Numbered from the stretch's first letter, positions 20,201 through 28,502 are shown. The stretch is 36,278 nt of DNA from Kofleriaceae bacterium (GCA_025357755.1 JANXOP010000107.1:1-36278), one strand, 5' to 3'. A program made the numbers and translations. The notes: generated by a model from the sequence alone, not told the origin.

Positions 20201-22030
20201 CAGCTCGACGAGATCGACCGGCAGATCGTCGCGGATCTCGTCCGGTCGGATCGGATCTTCGTCTTGCTTCGCGAACAGCACCTGCTCCATCGAGCCGACG
20301 TACGGCAGCGCGCCGGTCAGCACGCGATACAGGACGACTCCGACCGCGTACCAATCGCTCGCCTTGGTGACCTTGCCCCGCGCCTGCTCGGGAGCCATGT
20401 ACATCGGCGTACCCACGAGCTCTTGCGTGCCGTGCCGCGAAGCACCGAGCTCGGCGATCACACCGAAGTCGAGCAGCACGACGCGGCCATCGGGCTGGAC
20501 CAGCACGTTCGATGGCTTGATATCGCGATGCATGTGGCCGCTCGCGTGGAGCGCATAGACACCGTGCGCGAGCTGGAGCAGCGCATCGCGCAAGCGCACC
20601 CAGTTGATCGGCGTCGCATCGGCCTCGGCCTCCGCCTCGTCAGGTAACACCAGCGGTTCTTGCGCGATGGTGCGCTCGTCTTCGGCGGCGGCGTCGGCGC
20701 CGTGGCTGCTCAACACCGCGGTCGCTTCTTCGTGCACGAAGGCACTCTGGGGCGGGCGCGAGCTCCACGACTTCTGCGAGCTCAAGCTGCGCGTGCCGGC
20801 ATCGGCGGAGCGACCGCTCGCGTGCTCGCTCCCGCTGCGGCCACGCACGAACGAGACGAAGTCGGTGCCGTCGAGCAGCTCCATCGTGAAGAAGTAGTTG
20901 CCCTCGGTCGAGACCAGCTCGTAGAGCGCGATCAGGTTCGGGTGCGCGACATCGACGAGCGCACGGAACTCTTGCTTGAAGCGATAGATCGCACCCGGGT
21001 CGACGCGAAGCAAGGTCTTCAACGCGACCCTCATGCCGCGCTCGCGATCGATGGCTTCGTAGACCACGCCCATGCCGCCACGACCGAGCTGACGCGTGAC
21101 CTCGAACCGATCGGTGCCGGCGAACGCGAGCTTCTCGAGCTCCTTCGGCTTTGCCTTCTCGGCCTGGGTCGCTTCCTCGAACACGTCGAGCACGTCTTGC
21201 GCCGATGCGCGGGTCTCCGGGTCGCGGCTGAGCAGGTGCATCGCGAGCGCGTCGACCTCGGGCGGAATGCCGTCGACGAGCGCCGAGGGCGGCGCCGGAT
21301 CGTGCGAGACGAGCGCCGACATGTTCGCGGCGAACGGCAGCCGGCCCGTGAGCGCCTCGTACAGCATCACGCCGAGCGCGTACCAATCACTCGCCGGCGT
21401 GAGCGTGCCCGCGCCGGCCTGCTCGGGCGAGATGTACGTGCCATTGCTCGAGAGTGGATTGTCGAGCGTGGCAAACAGCGCCGCCTGATCCGTCATCCCG
21501 AAATCGGTGAGCACGACGCGCCCCTGCGCCGTGACGAGCACGTTGCTCGGCTTGAGGTTGTCGTGGCGCAGGCCGGCCTCGTGGAGCGCGGTGATACCGT
21601 CGGCGAGCTGGCGCATCACCGGGCGAAGCCGATCGAGATCGGCGCGCAACCGACGCGGGGTCGACGGCACGGTGTCGCCGTCGCTCGGTTGTTCGCGCGA
21701 GACCCACGCCATCACGTTGACGCCGTCGACGAGCTCCATCGCGTAGAACCACGAATCGGTGGTGAGCGCGAAATCGTAGAGCGCGACGAGGTTCGGATGA
21801 CGCGCGCGCGCCGCGACTTCGAAGCGCTGCTTGATCCGAGGTGCATCCTTCGGATCGAGATGCTGCAGGGATTTGAGCGCGACAACGTGCTGCGAGTCCG
21901 TGACTCGCGCCCGATAGACCGCACCTCCCAGCCAGTCGCGAACTTCGTAGCGCGCCGTACTCCGGGGTGCGCGGAAGCCGTGTTTCCCGAGCACTAAGGT
22001 ATATTTGCCCGACTTTGCGGGGGCCAGCAA
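17231..22030 (-). CDS. Pseudokinase-kinase-AAA ATPase-TPR signalling protein
   Basis: This is a protein of about 1599 residues. Kinase-like domain 1 (28-285) keeps Lys53 (VALK) and DFG (176-178), but its HRD loop is His156-Asp157-Asn158, so the catalytic Asp is Asn and the glycine loop is degenerate. Kinase domain 2 (309-632) looks active: GRGGMGVVY, Lys338, HRD 501-503, DFG 521-523 and APE at 546-548. It has an acidic/Ser-rich insert of about 75 residues (397-475). An AAA_16/STAND-type ATPase follows, with Walker A GSSGMGKS (690-697) and Walker B VLFIDD (811-816). About 600 residues of TPR-like helices end the protein. It presumably phosphorylates Ser/Thr in response to a ligand sensed by the ATPase-TPR part. 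TTG 22030 is used; GTG 21994 is equally likely. It overlaps the oxoamine synthase start, so it leads that operon. Confidence 0.9.
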   Translation of the reverse strand: MLAPAKSGKYTLVLGKHGFRAPRSTARYEVRDWLGGAVYRARVTDSQHVVALKSLQHLDPKDAPRIKQRFEVAARARHPNLVALYDFALTTDSWFYAMELVDGVNVMAWVSREQPSDGDTVPSTPRRLRADLDRLRPVMRQLADGITALHEAGLRHDNLKPSNVLVTAQGRVVLTDFGMTDQAALFATLDNPLSSNGTYISPEQAGAGTLTPASDWYALGVMLYEALTGRLPFAANMSALVSHDPAPPSALVDGIPPEVDALAMHLLSRDPETRASAQDVLDVFEEATQAEKAKPKELEKLAFAGTDRFEVTRQLGRGGMGVVYEAIDRERGMRVALKTLLRVDPGAIYRFKQEFRALVDVAHPNLIALYELVSTEGNYFFTMELLDGTDFVSFVRGRSGSEHASGRSADAGTRSLSSQKSWSSRPPQSAFVHEEATAVLSSHGADAAAEDERTIAQEPLVLPDEAEAEADATPINWVRLRDALLQLAHGVYALHASGHMHRDIKPSNVLVQPDGRVVLLDFGVIAELGASRHGTQELVGTPMYMAPEQARGKVTKASDWYAVGVVLYRVLTGALPYVGSMEQVLFAKQDEDPIRPDEIRDDLPVDLVELCVELLHRDPEKRPRGEEVLSRLGATRDSRLLELNVTARHRNSAQMEAQRGLSGRDRHLMELRDAFAKVKRGIGQTVLVHGSSGMGKSALIDQFLEEVGTAKGVILTGRCYEREQVPYKGVDAAIDALSRYLLSLDEDSAAAIAPRDLLPLARVFPVLESVPMFARLDRNKQAAPEPQELRRRAFAALRALLTKIASTGPLVLFIDDAQWGDRDSAPLLEQLMRPPNVPPLLLLLGYRSEDAARSPLLSSLLSKDSLLAPGAAAREVEVGPLTEDESRSLAYQLLASEGADTDAAWTIARESRGHPYFIHELARYVKAEGLTEGIALSLDMVIGKRVGRLSESARRLMEIVAVAGQPISQILIGHAAGIDALERITLMNQLRVAQLIRTSGVGDLDLAEPYHDRIRELLVSLLSPQQLAHDHGVLAHVMLNGPEQPDPEALVTHFQGAGDLQRAFTYATKAGDRAAAALAFDRAASLYRQALEMRPEPETRRSLHERLGDALRNAGRGAEAAAAYLAAAEGAPVERRLVNQRLAAEQLLYTGHLDDGLRIIDDVLRTVNLSLAKTPTRALLSLLWRRFRLKIRGLNYTPRAVAEIPREQLQLIDTCYGIGTSLAIVDVIRANAFQTLNLRLSLDAGEPYRISRSLSLDAGFIATIGAAQAPRVANLLGVAKQLSQQTDNPHAAGIHLLASGISAYEMGHIRASSDYCDLAEDLLRTQCSGVPWELASARLFGSWSRYRLGDIASLVDRVPALEREAAERGDLYGRLAMTLGCPRIAMTLVTDDPLAQRAIAEESIASWPGDWYQVQHYWADYSLLNIDLYANQPELGWARIKKTWPLLEKALLLRVEEVKIYMSEVKARLALALAMRTTKRGSYLSVVEKVARHLDKRSMIPWCGAMANLLRAQVAALEGNHQRELELLTHARAGFEIGELAGYEMVARLRIGTLIGGSAGAEQVAVAQTWAHTARVANLTGLTRLLAPVFAPDRLALPA

Positions 22031-22050
22031 GCGCGCGGTTCGTCCGCCTC
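21995..22050. promoter_or_regulatory. Short divergent promoter region of the kinase and MMPL operons
   Basis: If the kinase starts at GTG 21994 and the transporter at GTG 22051, only 56 bases separate two divergent operons. The region holds the one AT-rich patch nearby (AAGGTATATTTGCC, 21996-22009), whose TATATT could be a -10 element. No clear -35 or ribosome-binding site is visible. Leaderless or overlapping starts are possible. The call rests on position only. Confidence 0.35.
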
Positions 22051-24315
22051 GTGATCCGTCGTCGATGGCTCGTCCTCGCCACGATCGCGGTGATCTCGGT
22101 GATCGCGGCGTACTCGGCCCGGAACATCGAGATCCGGTTCGCGTTTCGCAACTTCTTCGACTACCCCGCGAACCCCGACGTCGCGACCATCGACCGCTAC
22201 CACGACTACTTCGAGGACCCCGCCGGGTTCGTGGCAGTTGTCTTGGAGAGCGATGATGTATTCGATCGGCGTACGCTGGCTTACGTCACCGAGCTCACGA
22301 GAGAGCTCGAACCGAATCCCCTCTTCTCCCACGTGCGCAGCCTCGCGAATGCGCGCGCGATCCGGTGGGTCAACGACAGCGTCGATGTGGGCCAGCTGCT
22401 CCCGCACCTACCCGCGACCCGGGCCGATTCGGATCGGCTGCGGACGATCGCGCGGGACAGCCGGCTGATCCATCGCCTGCTCGTCTCCGAGGACTCCCGC
22501 GCGACCCTGATCGCCGCACAGCTCGCCGTCCCGCCGTCATCGAGCACCCTCCCCGATCTGCGCCGCGCGATCGACGTCGTGAATCGCACGCTGGCGGCCC
22601 ACCCGCCGCCGCCGGGGATCACGTTCCGCGTCACCGGCGCGCCGACGCTCGAGGTCGAGGCGAGCGATGCCTTGGTCTACGACCAGATGGTGTTCACGCC
22701 GATCGCGATCCTGTTGATCGTGATCGAGCTGTGGCTCGGCTTACGCTGCATGCACGGCGTGGTCTTGCCCATGGTCGCGATCTCGATCGCGGCGATCTGG
22801 ACCGCTGGAATTTATCCGTGGTTCGGCCGTCCCATCGATATGGTCGCCTCGACGATTCCGGCGACGCTGCTCGTGTACGGCGCGGTCGATCCGATCTTCG
22901 TGTTGCGCCGCTACCTCGACAAGCTGCGCGCGGGGCTGACCAAGGAAGATGCGATCATCGCCACGTATCGCGAGCTCACGATGCCGTGCCTGCTCAGCTC
23001 GCTGACCACGGCGGTCGGGTTCGCCGCCTTCGCGACGCTGGATCTACCGATCATCGTGAACTTCGGCGCGATCATGGCGATCGGCGTGATGCTCGCGTTC
23101 CTCACGACGATGGTCGTGTTGCCCGTGTTGCTCGCGATCCTGCCGGTGCCCTCCCAGCTCGCGATCTCGACGCGGCTCGCGACCCGGATCGATCGCGCGC
23201 TCGCGGCGCTCTGGCGTTGGTTGAGCGCGCACCGGCGCAGCGTGTTGATCGTGGCGATCGCGCTGATCGCGGCGGGCGCGCTTTACACGAGCACGCGCCA
23301 GACCATCTCGGTCTATTACACGCGGATCCTGCCGCCCGGTTCGACCGAGAAAGACATCCGCTTCCTCGAGAGCAAGTTCGTCGGCGTGATCCGGAGCGCG
23401 GTGTTCATGGAAGGTCCCAAGGACATCATGAAGCAGCCGAGGACGCTGCGCGCGATCGAGAAGATCAGCGACACCGCCATCGCGTTCCCGATCGTGACCG
23501 CCGCGATCTCGGTCAGCGACATGGTGCGCGAGATGAACCGCGCGTTCATGGAGGGCGATCCGAAAGAGCTTCGCATCCCCGACTCCCTCACGCTCTCGGC
23601 GCAGTACCTCCAGATGCTCGATCCCGAAGATCGACAGCGCCTCCTCACCGAGGACGATGCGCGTTCGCACATCATGATCTTCTCGATGGACCACGGCACC
23701 GCCGAGTGGCGGCCGATGCGCGACAAGGTCATGGCGGTCGCCAAGCAGGAGCTCGAGCCGCTGAACATCGCTGTCCACATGACCGAGCAGAGCCCCGCGG
23801 GCTTCGACGCGCTCGACCGGCTCGTCCACGACGTGCTGTGGGGCTTCGTGGTCGCCTTCGGCCTCGTGCTCGTCCTGATCGCGGTGATCATGCGCTCGCT
23901 GCGCATCGCGTTATTGAGCGCGATCCCGAACCTCGTCCCCGTCGTCGCGTGCTTCGTCCTGCTCAGCGTATTCGGCATCACCCTGCGCGTGGGCACGGTG
24001 TTGTTCCTCAGCGTCTCGGTAGGCGGCTTGTTCAACACGACGATCCAGCTCGTCGCCCGGCTGCGTCAGCGAATCGCCGAGGATCCGACGCTCACACCCG
24101 ATGCCGCGATCGACGACGCGATCCGCGATGTAGGTCCACCAGCGCTGTTCACCGCTGTGATCCTGGCGCTCGGGTTCGCGATCTTTGGGCTATCGCGGTT
24201 TCCCGACCTGCGCGTCTTCGGACTGCTAGCCTCGAACACTCTGATCGTCGCGTTCGTTTCCGATATGATGCTGAGTACGACGCTGCTCCGGGTCTTTTTC
24301 CGATGGAGACGCTGA
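22051..24315 (+). CDS. MMPL/RND-family transporter
   Basis: This inner-membrane protein of about 754 residues has the duplicated RND layout. TM1 (WLVLATIAVISVIAAYS) leads into a large periplasmic domain starting NIEIRFAFRNFFDYP, followed by five TM segments ending VVLPVLLAIL. A second copy starts with TM WLSAHRRSVLIVAIALIAAG and ends SDMMLSTTLLRVFF. The repeat signature DAIIATYRELTMPCLLSSL in the first half is mirrored by DAIRDVGPPALFTAVIL in the second. The size (about 750 against over 1000 for drug-efflux RND pumps) fits the MMPL/hopanoid-type lipid exporters. It is driven by the proton motive force, and the substrate is probably a lipid. GTG 22051 is chosen because it puts basic residues just before TM1; TTG 22015 or GTG 21967 are alternatives. 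The stop overlaps the start of the LolA-like gene (TGATG). Confidence 0.9.
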   Translation: MIRRRWLVLATIAVISVIAAYSARNIEIRFAFRNFFDYPANPDVATIDRYHDYFEDPAGFVAVVLESDDVFDRRTLAYVTELTRELEPNPLFSHVRSLANARAIRWVNDSVDVGQLLPHLPATRADSDRLRTIARDSRLIHRLLVSEDSRATLIAAQLAVPPSSSTLPDLRRAIDVVNRTLAAHPPPPGITFRVTGAPTLEVEASDALVYDQMVFTPIAILLIVIELWLGLRCMHGVVLPMVAISIAAIWTAGIYPWFGRPIDMVASTIPATLLVYGAVDPIFVLRRYLDKLRAGLTKEDAIIATYRELTMPCLLSSLTTAVGFAAFATLDLPIIVNFGAIMAIGVMLAFLTTMVVLPVLLAILPVPSQLAISTRLATRIDRALAALWRWLSAHRRSVLIVAIALIAAGALYTSTRQTISVYYTRILPPGSTEKDIRFLESKFVGVIRSAVFMEGPKDIMKQPRTLRAIEKISDTAIAFPIVTAAISVSDMVREMNRAFMEGDPKELRIPDSLTLSAQYLQMLDPEDRQRLLTEDDARSHIMIFSMDHGTAEWRPMRDKVMAVAKQELEPLNIAVHMTEQSPAGFDALDRLVHDVLWGFVVAFGLVLVLIAVIMRSLRIALLSAIPNLVPVVACFVLLSVFGITLRVGTVLFLSVSVGGLFNTTIQLVARLRQRIAEDPTLTPDAAIDDAIRDVGPPALFTAVILALGFAIFGLSRFPDLRVFGLLASNTLIVAFVSDMMLSTTLLRVFFRWRR

Positions 24316-25100
24316 TGAAACTGCACTGGGTTGTCTTGACGGTGGCGGTGGCGGCGGGGTCGGCAGGGGCCGACGATAAGAAGGACGATAAGAAGCTGGA
24401 TGCGCGAACGATCGTCGACAAGGTCGTCGATGCGGATCCGTTCGGCATGATGGATTCGACGCTCACCGGGCGAGCGGTCCTGCACGACAAGAACAAGGAC
24501 GAGCGGATCCTGGAGTTCCACATGGATGCGCTGCGCTACAAGCCCGGCCTGTCGAAGACGATCACGCGCTTCTCGGCACCTGCCGATATCGCGGGTGTCG
24601 GCTTTCTCCAGATCATGCGCGACGACTCCGACGACGATCGGTTCTTGTATCTCCCCGATCTCAAGAAGTCGCGGCGCATCTCCGGTGCGCTCCGTAACAA
24701 CTCGTTCATGGGTACCGACTTCTCGTTCGCGGATCTCGACATGCGCGATCTCCGCGAGAGCAAGGCGACCCAGACCGGGACCGAGAAGATCGGCAAGTTC
24801 GAGTACTACAAGCTCGACGTTATCCCGACGCGCGAGGACACCAACTACTCGAAGTTCGAGTTGTGGGTCCGGACCGATAACTTCCTCGTGCTCAAGTGGT
24901 TGATGTACGACAAGTCCAAGACGCTGCTCAAGACCTGGCAAGCGTCGGAGATGAAGCGCGTGGATGGCCACTGGTACGCCAGCAAGGGCCGGATCGAGAA
25001 CCATCGCGAGAAGCACACCACCGACATGTTCCTCGACAACATGAAGGCGACGAAGGTCGCCGAGACCGAGTTCTCGGTGAACAAGCTCGAAAAGCTCTAG
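24315..25100 (+). CDS. LolA-like outer-membrane lipoprotein-sorting family protein
   Basis: This 261-residue periplasmic protein has signal peptide MKLHWVVLTVAVAAGSAGA, then a Lys/Asp-rich start DDKKDDKK. The mature part matches the LolA_like family that accompanies RND/MMPL transporters: LDARTIVDKVVDADPF, RFSAPADIAGVGFL, DDRFLYLPDLKKSRRI, GTDFSFADLDMRD, YYKLDVIPT and LKWLMYDKS. These proteins form a half-barrel that carries a hydrophobic molecule through the periplasm. It probably receives lipid from the transporter and passes it to the outer-membrane barrel encoded two genes downstream. ATG 24315 overlaps the transporter stop; ATG 24303 (METLMK) is an alternative. The FHA gene starts 3 bases after its stop. 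Confidence 0.88.
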   Translation: MKLHWVVLTVAVAAGSAGADDKKDDKKLDARTIVDKVVDADPFGMMDSTLTGRAVLHDKNKDERILEFHMDALRYKPGLSKTITRFSAPADIAGVGFLQIMRDDSDDDRFLYLPDLKKSRRISGALRNNSFMGTDFSFADLDMRDLRESKATQTGTEKIGKFEYYKLDVIPTREDTNYSKFELWVRTDNFLVLKWLMYDKSKTLLKTWQASEMKRVDGHWYASKGRIENHREKHTTDMFLDNMKATKVAETEFSVNKLEKL

Positions 25101-25103
25101 CTG

Positions 25104-26552
25104 ATGTCGAACCGGATCGTGCCGTTCCCCGGGACCTTCGACCAGCGCGAGGAGCGCACGGTCATGGTGCCCGTGGCGCGGCTCGTCCTGCGCGCGACCG
25201 CTGGACCCCTGCGCGGTCAGGTGTTCACGTTCGATGGCGGGCCGTTCGTGATCGGGCGCGGCGCGACCTGCACGGTCTCGATCCCGAGCCAAGCGGTCTC
25301 GCGCGCGCACGCGCGGATCGAGTTCGGTAACGGCAGCTACTGGATCATTCCGGAGAAGACCGTCAACGGCACGCGCGTCAACGGCAACCTCGTACAGGAG
25401 CCGACGCAGCTCACCGATCGAGACAAGGTCGCGATCGACGACTCCGCGTTCGTGGTGTCGTGCCGCGAGCCGGGCCAGGACCTCGACTTCGAGGATCTCG
25501 CCGCACCTCCACCGCCCGCGCACTCTCCCCTGACCCGCGAGTCGGTGACCGCGATGTCGAGCGCCGCGCCGCGCTACTCCGCGCAGATCGCAGGACAGAT
25601 CGATCCGCGCGTCTCGCAACCGCACGTGCCGGCCGTGCAGATCGATCCGCGCTACTCGCAGCCGCACCTGGAGGCGCAGCCGTATCCGTACTATCCGCCG
25701 CCGTATGCCTACGCGGCACCGCCCGCGAAGCGCAACCTCGGTCTGTGGGCACTCGCGGGGGTCGGCCTGCTCGCGCTGGTTGGAGGTGTCGTCGTCGCGA
25801 CCGTGAAGCTGATGGGCCCGACGACCGTCGTTGCCCCTGCTCCTGCGCCCATCGTCGTCCAACCGGTCCAACCGGTCCAGCCGGTCCAGCCGGTCCAGCC
25901 GCTCGTCACGCAACCCGCACCGGTCGTGGTCGAGACGCCACCGCCGCCGGTCGTGACCAAGCCCGAGGTCAAACCGGAGATCAAACCCGTGCCCGCTGTG
26001 GGCGGCAAGGGCGTGCTCGTGATCGCGAGCGCGCCGGTGACCGCCTCGTCGCGCGGCACGGTCGTCGATGTCGTCAAGGTCGGCGCCGCGGTCAAGCGCG
26101 AGACGGGCGTCGGTCACGTGCGGCTGTACTCCGCGAACTTCGATGCCGCGCAAGCCAAGCTCGCCTCGCTGCAGAAGAAGTACGGCACGTCCGAGGACTA
26201 CGCCGACTTCATCGCACAAGCCAAGCAAGACTATCTCGCCGCCGCGCGCCGTCGCGAGGTCAAGCCGCTCGAGTCGACCGTCGAAGGGACCGTGACGAAG
26301 GTCAAGGTTCGGCCGGGTGACGAGCTTCGTGCCAAGCAGATCGTGGCCGAGGTCGCGACCGCGAAGGTCACCGCGCCGGCCGAGGCGATCGAAGGCAGCG
26401 GGATCACGTGCGTGGTGACGCTCGGCTCGGGCGCGAAGCTCGAGGGCACGCTGCTCGCGGCCGGCTCGACCGAACGTACGATCGAGCTCGACCGCGTTCC
26501 GAAGGACGTGGCGGCGGGCAATCTCGGCGACGTCGTGATTCACTGCGAATAG
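25104..26552 (+). CDS. FHA domain - TM - periplasmic adaptor-like fusion protein
   Basis: This is a 482-residue protein. Residues 26-118 are an FHA phosphothreonine-binding domain: FVIGRG (49-53), AVSRAHARI with Ser66, Arg67 and His69, and NGTRVNG (88-94). A Pro/Gln-rich cytoplasmic linker follows, then one TM helix at about 213-236 (LWALAGVGLLALVGGVVVAT) and a PVQ repeat linker (252-266). The C-terminal part looks like a split lipoyl/barrel-sandwich domain: half one SSRGTVVDVVKVGAAV (315-330), a helical stretch (345-383), and half two VEGTVTKVKVRPGDELRAKQ (393-412). This is the order seen in HlyD-type membrane fusion proteins. An N-in topology puts FHA in the cytoplasm and the adaptor in the periplasm. 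The gene sits between the LolA-like and outer-membrane barrel genes and abuts the latter. The FHA call is firm; the adaptor call is from pattern only. Confidence 0.85.
   Translation: MSNRIVPFPGTFDQREERTVMVPVARLVLRATAGPLRGQVFTFDGGPFVIGRGATCTVSIPSQAVSRAHARIEFGNGSYWIIPEKTVNGTRVNGNLVQEPTQLTDRDKVAIDDSAFVVSCREPGQDLDFEDLAAPPPPAHSPLTRESVTAMSSAAPRYSAQIAGQIDPRVSQPHVPAVQIDPRYSQPHLEAQPYPYYPPPYAYAAPPAKRNLGLWALAGVGLLALVGGVVVATVKLMGPTTVVAPAPAPIVVQPVQPVQPVQPVQPLVTQPAPVVVETPPPPVVTKPEVKPEIKPVPAVGGKGVLVIASAPVTASSRGTVVDVVKVGAAVKRETGVGHVRLYSANFDAAQAKLASLQKKYGTSEDYADFIAQAKQDYLAAARRREVKPLESTVEGTVTKVKVRPGDELRAKQIVAEVATAKVTAPAEAIEGSGITCVVTLGSGAKLEGTLLAAGSTERTIELDRVPKDVAAGNLGDVVIHCE
25858..25902 (+). repeat. 9-bp tandem repeat encoding PVQ linker
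   Basis: A CCGGTCCAR unit is repeated about four times plus partial copies and encodes (PVQ)n just after the transmembrane helix of the FHA protein. The first copies carry CCA and the later ones CAG endings, so the array has begun to diverge. It is probably a stiff periplasmic spacer. Confidence 0.75.
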
Positions 26553-28502
26553 ATGCCGCGTCTACCCGCGTTCGCACTGTTCGCGCTCGGCTTCGTGCTG
26601 TGCGGTCGCGCGTTCGCGGACGGGGACGAGGCCAGGCCAGCCGACAAGCAGCCCGCGGTCGCGGTGTTCGATCTTCGCCCCGTCCGCGGCACCCAGACCG
26701 AACTATCGCTGTTGAAGGAAGCGGCCAAGCTGTCGAGCGAGCTGCGCGACGTGCTCGGCGAACAGACCGACGCGCGGATCGTCCCGATCGCCGAGGTCAA
26801 GCAACTCGTGGGGCCCGTGTTTCGCGTCACCGTGTTCGATTGCCACGAGAACCCGACGTGTCTGCAACCGCTGATGCGCAAGCTCGCGAAGGCGGGGATC
26901 CAGCGCGTCGTCGTCGGGACCTACGAGCTCTCGAACAATCGGATCCAGCTAACGCTCGACGGCGTCGAGACGCGGACCGGTGCCTTCACGAAGGTCGAGC
27001 TCTTCGAGACCGCGCGCGGTGGTGATCTCGATCGTGCCGAGGCCGGTAAGAAGATGCTCTCCGCCGCGGCGGTACCAGCCAAAGGAGGCGAGCCCGCGGC
27101 GCCCGAACCGGTCGACACCGGCGGAGATACCACCGACGTGCTGGCGCCGATGCCACCACCACCACCGCCGCCGATCCCCGATCGCATCCAGGTGCTCGGC
27201 TGGGCGCGCAGCGAGACCGCGTTCGGCTTCGACGAGCAAGGCACCGACGTGCTCGCGGCGCCGTACAACAAGGTCGAATCGCGCAACCAGCTCTATCTCG
27301 CCGCGCGCTACCAGCGCGGCAAGCAATACGAAGCCACCGCCTCGGGGCTGCTCGAGTTCGACGTGTTCGATCACCGCACCGCGTATCAAGCGACGGTGCG
27401 CGAGATGTACGTCGGTGGCAGCTGGGACGGCTTCGCGCTGCGGATCGGCAACCAGCGGATCGCGTGGGGCAAGGGCGATGCGATCAGCCCGAACGATGTC
27501 GTCAACCCGCGCGACCTGCGCGATCCGCTGCTCACCGATACCGAGCTCCGTCGCCTCCCCACGTTCATCGTGCGCGCCGACCTCGAGAGCGGCCCGCATG
27601 CGCTCCAGCTCTTGTTCCAGCCGTTCTTCATTCCCGACGGCTACGACATCAACGGCTCGAACTGGTCGATCATCCAACCGACGACGCCCGAATCGATCCG
27701 CGGCTTGTTCCGCGTGATCAACGGGTTCTTCGATCCGACGCTCCACGATCCCGCGCAGAAGCTGTTCGCGCAGACCACGCTACCGACGAACCCGAGCGGA
27801 GGCGCGCGCTACACGTACACGGGCCACAACTTCGACGCGAGCCTCTACTATCACTTCGGCTACAACACGACGCCGACGGTCGTGATCAACCCGCAGTTCG
27901 CCGGAGCGATCGCGGCGATCGATTGGCGAACCGCGACCCCGACGACGCTCGCGCCGGTCCTCGGCCTGCTCGACATGGGCATCTCGCCCTACTCGGCCGC
28001 GTTCACGCGCCGTCATCACGTCGGCTTCGACGGCGTCACCACGTTCGGTCCGATCGCGGTCAAGCTCGACGCGGCCTACGAGAACAAGGCCGTCTACTAC
28101 CAGCCCGATATCGAATCGTTCGTGACCGGGCAAGCGCAAGGCGTACTCAGCCTGGAGTACCAGACCGGTGAGATCGGCAAGCTGCTCCTGCTCGAGGGGG
28201 TCTACACCCACTTGATGCACACGCCACCGGAGCTCGGCTTGATCGGCTACAAGCGCGACACCTACGGCTCGGCGATGACCGCGCGCTGGACCTTCTTCGA
28301 CGTGATCGAGGCCGAGCTCCGCGCGGTGTTCGAGCTCGAACCCAAAACGATCGTGCTCCAGCCGCAGATCGCATATCGCCGGCGCTCGAACGGCTTCACC
28401 GTCGCGGCCGGTGCGCTGTATCTGCACGGCGATCCGATCAGCCTCGGCGACTACTACCGCCGCAACAACAGTGCGTACGTGACGATCAAGTACCCGTTTT
28501 GA
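26553..28502 (+). CDS. Outer-membrane beta-barrel with N-terminal TolB/CsgG-like domain
   Basis: This 649-residue protein starts at the base after the FHA stop. Signal peptide MPRLPAFALFALGFVLCGRAFA is followed by a periplasmic domain (about 30-160) of TolB-N/CsgG type: AVAVFDLRPVRG, then DARIVPIAEVKQLVG, then a CHENPTC pair of cysteines, and RVVVGTYELSNNRIQLTL. After a Pro-rich linker (MPPPPPPPIP) comes a barrel of about 440 residues resembling DUF1302 proteins, with RIGNQRIAWGKGDAISPNDVVNPRDL as the tell-tale block. It ends with a beta-signal (YVTIKYPF, terminal Phe) for BAM assembly. DUF1302-type barrels often lie with MMPL and LolA-like genes and are thought to serve the outer-membrane step of lipid transport. 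The stop region overlaps the convergent monooxygenase gene by 17 bases. Confidence 0.85.
   Translation: MPRLPAFALFALGFVLCGRAFADGDEARPADKQPAVAVFDLRPVRGTQTELSLLKEAAKLSSELRDVLGEQTDARIVPIAEVKQLVGPVFRVTVFDCHENPTCLQPLMRKLAKAGIQRVVVGTYELSNNRIQLTLDGVETRTGAFTKVELFETARGGDLDRAEAGKKMLSAAAVPAKGGEPAAPEPVDTGGDTTDVLAPMPPPPPPPIPDRIQVLGWARSETAFGFDEQGTDVLAAPYNKVESRNQLYLAARYQRGKQYEATASGLLEFDVFDHRTAYQATVREMYVGGSWDGFALRIGNQRIAWGKGDAISPNDVVNPRDLRDPLLTDTELRRLPTFIVRADLESGPHALQLLFQPFFIPDGYDINGSNWSIIQPTTPESIRGLFRVINGFFDPTLHDPAQKLFAQTTLPTNPSGGARYTYTGHNFDASLYYHFGYNTTPTVVINPQFAGAIAAIDWRTATPTTLAPVLGLLDMGISPYSAAFTRRHHVGFDGVTTFGPIAVKLDAAYENKAVYYQPDIESFVTGQAQGVLSLEYQTGEIGKLLLLEGVYTHLMHTPPELGLIGYKRDTYGSAMTARWTFFDVIEAELRAVFELEPKTIVLQPQIAYRRRSNGFTVAAGALYLHGDPISLGDYYRRNNSAYVTIKYPF

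Noticed and set aside
22365-24302. Plus-strand open frame overlapping the MMPL gene and joined to the LolA-like gene
   Set aside because: The part before 24303 is Arg/Asp-rich out-of-frame translation of the MMPL gene. The real gene starts at 24303 or 24315.
25858-25902. Short direct repeats as a possible CRISPR array
   Set aside because: Units are 9 bases without spacers, in frame, encoding PVQ inside the FHA protein.
24066-26543. 825-codon minus-strand open frame opposite the LolA-like and FHA genes
   Set aside because: Composition is typical of antisense of GC-rich coding DNA (Arg, Asp, Leu, His runs), it has no domain, and the plus-strand genes are unmistakable.
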